A stretch of DNA of 64,000 nucleotides, taken from assembly GCA_038373865.1 (NCBI GenBank), contig JAXGGA010002300.1, positions 1-64,000 of the forward strand, written 5' to 3'. This stretch comes from Uloborus plumipes (Eukaryota; Arthropoda; Arachnida; Araneae; Uloboridae). The position numbers and the translations under genes were made by a program. The notes beneath the pieces were generated by a model. That model had not been told where the DNA came from. It saw only the letters and a program-made list of their open reading frames with translations, and searched no databases. Positions 59,991 to 64,000 of the stretch are shown here, one piece after another. Position 1 is the stretch's first letter, and every line of letters begins with the position of its first letter.

Positions 59991-61244
59991 AAAAAGAAAA
60001 TACTTCATGAATTTACTTATAGTTACAGCTTATATAATTTTCACCGTAAAGATCTTTGCAATTTTATCGATAAAAATCTTAACATGAGTATCAAAAACTT
60101 CAAAAAATCCTTTACTATCACTACAGTCGACAAAGCAAGCAATAACTTTGCAATCATGTGTAAATTTCTTTACAAACAGCTACTTTTAAATGAATATTCC
60201 AATATCAACACCTATACAGTGATTACTGAAGCAGAATCCAGCCTCAAGAAAAGGTTACTCGCATTTGATAAAATCTTAAATACAAAACATCTTAATTTCA
60301 AGTTTCCTTTCCTTTTCATCACAGTTAAATTTCATAAAAATCCAGTTAAATTCAGGTTTGTCACAAGTGGGACTCATTCTTATAACGTGAGAGCCGGCTA
60401 TATTTTCTTCGAAAAACTTAAAAATATTTTGGAAAAAATTGCTGAAGAAAAAAACTTAATTATTTTGAATAACCAAAAGGTTTTGAACTTTTTAAATAAT
60501 CGTAATAACAACATTTACAGTATCAACACTTTTGACTTCGAAAATCTCTTTACAAATATTCCCCATCATCTAATCTTAGACATTTCTAATAAACTGTACG
60601 AAAAGTATGAATACTGCATAGGGTCAAAAAGAAGCTACTGGTTAAATTTAGTTAAATTCTGTGTTTTCGAAAACTATCTTTTTAATGGTTCTAATTTTTA
60701 CAAGCAAATTAACGGTATTCCCATGGGTACATCTTTTTCCAGTGCCTTTGCAAACGTTTTTCTTCATATTTATGAGTCAAATTTTCTAGTCGATAATGAC
60801 CTTGAGGCCTTCAGGTACATTGATGACATCATTATTTTTAACAACAGTAACTTCCATAATCTCTACAAGGATATTTATCCAAAAGAGCTTTTGCTTAAAC
60901 AAACAAATAGTAACAACACTGCTTCTTTTCTCGACATTTATATTAAATTAGAAGATAAAGATGTCAATCTAGCACTATATGACAAACGTAAAGATTTCAA
61001 CTTTAAAGTGCACTCACTTATCCATTTTCACAGTTGTCTAAGTAAAAAGGTTTTCAAGAACATTATCATCTCCCAAATTTCCCGATACAAAAAAATTTGC
61101 AACAATAATTCAAATCTAGACTCAGCAATAAGACAATTAATTGTAACTTTAACTGAAAACTGCTACCCCGCGAATTTGACCAACAGTCTTATCAGTAGCG
61201 CATTGAAAAGGCCTCAGGTTGGTAGTTCTTACATTGTTGATTGA
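59991..61244 (+). CDS. Naiad protein, C-terminal part: reverse transcriptase, in frame after the UGA
   Basis: The frame continues without a shift from the TGA at 59988 (KKKILHEFTY...) to a stop at 61244; the first methionine is at 60084. Numbered from that methionine, RT motifs are TFDFENLFTNIP (149-160, catalytic D151), GIPMGTSFSSAFAN (211-224) and RYIDDIIIF (244-252, D247 and D248), the Y-x-D-D box. Upstream, TITTVDKASN and FPFLFITVKFHKNPVKFR correspond to the fingers motifs of Penelope-like RTs. The C-terminus (LKRPQVGSSYIVD) looks complete, with no C-terminal endonuclease. If the UGA is read as selenocysteine, 58881-61244 is a single protein of 787 codons plus stop. If not, this half would have to initiate separately or is dead. 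Confidence 0.88.
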   Translation, partial: KKKILHEFTYSYSLYNFHRKDLCNFIDKNLNMSIKNFKKSFTITTVDKASNNFAIMCKFLYKQLLLNEYSNINTYTVITEAESSLKKRLLAFDKILNTKHLNFKFPFLFITVKFHKNPVKFRFVTSGTHSYNVRAGYIFFEKLKNILEKIAEEKNLIILNNQKVLNFLNNRNNNIYSINTFDFENLFTNIPHHLILDISNKLYEKYEYCIGSKRSYWLNLVKFCVFENYLFNGSNFYKQINGIPMGTSFSSAFANVFLHIYESNFLVDNDLEAFRYIDDIIIFNNSNFHNLYKDIYPKELLLKQTNSNNTASFLDIYIKLEDKDVNLALYDKRKDFNFKVHSLIHFHSCLSKKVFKNIIISQISRYKKICNNNSNLDSAIRQLIVTLTENCYPANLTNSLISSALKRPQVGSSYIVD

Positions 61245-61571
61245 AAGTTCTTTTTTTGTATTTATTGTAATTTCATGTCATCTGTTCTATTTGAATTTTA
61301 TTGATTATATATAGTGTCTTTTGAATTGTATTCTCTCGTGTATATGCATAAATGAATTGAACTTCCAGTGACCTACTGCTTGTTTGTGAGATGTCGGGGG
61401 CTAAAAGTTGCAACTTTTTAGGCGATTTGCCTGCAACTTGCTAGAAACATCTCACTCCACTTTTCCCTACCCTAGGGGGGTCCCCCTGATGAAGGCCCCA
61501 GGGTCTTTTGGGAATTTTATCTTTAGTTCAGTTTTTAACAGATTTTTCACAAGATTTTATACTTCTATTTT

Positions 61572-61932
<361 letters not shown>

Positions 61933-61936
61933 TTAA

Positions 61937-63666
61937 CCCATTAAACGCCGCTATATGAAATACATAAAAAATCTAAAAAGAATTTACTTTTTTCATGAAA
62001 GGTATATATCTCTAGTACAGCGCAGTTGAAATTTTCAAAAAAACTTTAACTGGTTAGAAATTATAGTCTGTTCCCATAATGGGAGCTTTGGCGCTTTTGA
62101 GGGGGGAAATCATCCGCTGTCTTAGCCGCTTTTCTACCGCGTTCGGTTCCGTTTCTACTTCTTTTTCCTACCGCGTTTTAAAAGAACCGCGTCTTAACTA
62201 TTATACATTCTTATACTTTTATGTCCATAGCGAAAATCCATGCATATATTTGTGTATATGTGTATAATCTTCTCCAAAATAGGAGATATATTTCAGTTAA
62301 ATTGCGCATGAAAAGATAAATACTGAAAATAAATAAACTATGGATGAAAGCAAAAAAAAAAAAAAAACCTATAACATAGAAAAAAAGCTTAGCCAATCCT
62401 TAAATCAATCTTTAGATTTTTTAATGAAAATGTGAAGTACAATTTTGATACAGCATTCGACGCATTTTTTACATTTGGTTCGAGTGTTCTTTTTACAAAA
62501 TTTACACCGAGATTGTTTTTCAGCGCTTATAATGAAATGGTTTACTCTATCAAAACGAACAGTTGCGTTTACCGGTCCTCAAGGTTCTAACTGGGGATTT
62601 ATATTGCCTTATTTTGAACTTTTAATTAGAAATTTAGTAATTGTTTAAAAATATTAATTGTTTTGTCGCCCTTGAGCTCTTTATGAATTCTAAAGGCTGT
62701 GCTACATCAACCATATTTAGTGTATCAGTAAAAAAAGGCCACCACTAATTTTTTTTCCTTTGAAACGAGACCTGTACGCACTAAGAAATTGATCTAAGAG
62801 ATCAACACCTCCCACATATTTATTGTATGATGCAATTAGATGTCGTTGAGGCAAATCATTTTTTTTTTTTTTTTTTGAGCCCCATCTTTTGACTAGTCCC
62901 GACGGAGCTTCCGTTCCAAAATTCGATGCTAAGCACACTATTTTATTATCCTTCCATTTTACGACACTTAAGTTTTCAGTTTGAAAGGCTTTTTTTTCTT
63001 GTAGATGAAGACCTCAAAATATGAAAGCATATTCCGCCAAAAAGAGTAATTCGCATGGGAAGCAAAAATATGATACTGTTTTCAGTCTAACTATTTTGAG
63101 AATAGTGCTATAACATTCACAAAACATAGTTCAACAAATATTTTTTCGAAACACCCAGAAAGGAGTACACGTGTCTCGTGACGTAGGCTACCCCTTTGTG
63201 CCTAGCAGCATTCCTTTCTTTATTGCAAGCGCGCGTACACAAACGACGAAGAATGCGAAGCAGCAGGACCCTGGCTAACCAGTCCCCGCCAAATCTCCCA
63301 TTATGGGAACAAAGACTTAGAGCGCTTCTAGCAAAGCTTTAAATGAATCGTTTCATTCCAGGTTTTTGATATGTTATTTGTTGGAATATCTGCTTTAGAT
63401 ATGCAGAGCAGTTGAAAAATTTTAAAAATCTATTGATTTAGTTTTTTTTAGTTTTTTACATTTTCGTAAAAAACGCAAAGTTCCATTTTTTGGAAAAATG
63501 CGGAAAATTATATAAAATTCAAAGATTCTAATGATTTTTTTTTATAATGTACTTCAATTCGTTGAAATTCCCATGGGATATGTTTTTTATGAATAACTCG
63601 AATTTCTTCAGAGAAAAAAAAATAAAAGTAGATGTTCCCGCAATGGGAGCTTTGGCGCTTAATAGG
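61937..63666 (-). mobile_element. Decayed piggyBac element
   Basis: TTAA lies at both edges (61933-61936 and 63667-63670). The ends read inward as cccattaaacgccg on the left and cctattaagcgcc on the right, a typical piggyBac arrangement. A subterminal motif of about 25 bp (gttcccataatgggag followed by ctttggcgctt) occurs three times: at 62070 and near 63634 in direct orientation, and inverted at 63284-63309. The interior carries a broken transposase on the minus strand. Confidence 0.82.
62420..62938 (-). pseudogene. piggyBac transposase, C-terminal remnant
   Basis: The frame 62938-62717 contains YNKYVGGVDLLDQFLSAYRS followed by RFKGKKISGGLF, the strongly conserved piggyBac segment around the last catalytic aspartate (GGVDLLDQ), here disturbed by a homopolymer run of A/K. 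After a shift, LNMVDVA continues near 62690. The C-terminal cysteine-rich finger is recognisable at 62520-62425: KQSRCKFCKKNTRTKCKKC, then C-C and H. The N-terminal two thirds, including the first catalytic aspartates, were not found. It is dead. Confidence 0.85.
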
Positions 63667-63670
63667 TTAA

Positions 63671-64000
63671 AATTGTCATGTAAATTCTGTCCAGAGTTTT
63701 TCCAAACAGTCCCCTGCAACATTTTCAAAGCTGTAATACGAAAAATCTATTACTTTTGCAAATTCTTTTTGACATGAAGTTTAAAGCAATCAGTGTGAAT
63801 TTGCTGAAATTGCCGAGAACGGTGCTGAAACGATACTTAGTTTAGTTTGAGAGCCACATTTGTGATGAAAGTTGCCATCAGGATCGTTACGAAAACAGTC
63901 CTCTGGGAAGTGATTTTATTAATTTCAATTAGTTTAATTATGAAACATATTAGTTATTATGTCCACGATTTGTGCCTAAATTTATAGGTAGTCTCGTAAC
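63671..64000. other. AT-rich DNA, no gene seen
   Basis: Nothing recognised to the window end. Confidence 0.5.

Overview
The window is AT-rich, repeat-dense eukaryotic DNA. It contains part of one recognisable host gene, a neuropeptide-type GPCR on the minus strand split by introns of 5.5 and 7.0 kb. Almost everything else I can name is transposable-element DNA. An arthropod is most likely, and a spider or other chelicerate is my best guess. The basis is the gene structure, the abundance of Tc1/mariner, hAT and piggyBac elements, and an N-terminal-endonuclease Penelope-like element of the Naiad type with an in-frame UGA (selenocysteine-encoding Naiads are reported from spiders). The taxon remains an inference.

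Layout. 1-3127: AT-rich intergenic DNA with a decayed ~45-bp minisatellite. 3128-15389: one 12.3-kb composite palindrome. Its ~2-kb inverted arms carry decayed C-terminal pieces of an XPG-nuclease transposon protein, and its centre carries the nuclease motifs plus an intact Tc1 element. Its right arm is interrupted by two copies of a non-autonomous hAT-like element, one with further nested insertions. 15390-21409: AT-rich DNA with a nearly intact Tc1 element (17958-19175). 21410-34664: a mariner remnant and a ~4.27-kb tandem segmental duplication. Copy B was later split by a 3.77-kb XPG-nuclease (Academ-like) transposon with ~600-bp terminal inverted repeats, itself carrying one hairpin element and abutted by another. 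34665-40954: no recognised gene. 40955-53971: three coding exons of the GPCR (TM1 to TM4), with introns holding a decayed Tc1 and nested MITEs. 54240-55796: a decayed mariner just upstream of the GPCR start exon, with a ~290-bp hairpin inside. 57138-57842: a hAT-type MITE with a perfect 8-bp target duplication. 58619-61668: a Penelope-like (Naiad) retroelement lying between two (TA)n tracts. 61937-63666: a decayed piggyBac.

Relationships. The most informative objects are the XPG-nuclease transposon family and the Naiad element. The first is seen as two independent, differently broken copies that share TIR ends, nuclease motifs and a C-terminal tail. The second is one reading frame interrupted only by a UGA between endonuclease and reverse transcriptase. 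The tandem duplication supplies a natural empty site that dates the nested insertions relative to one another.
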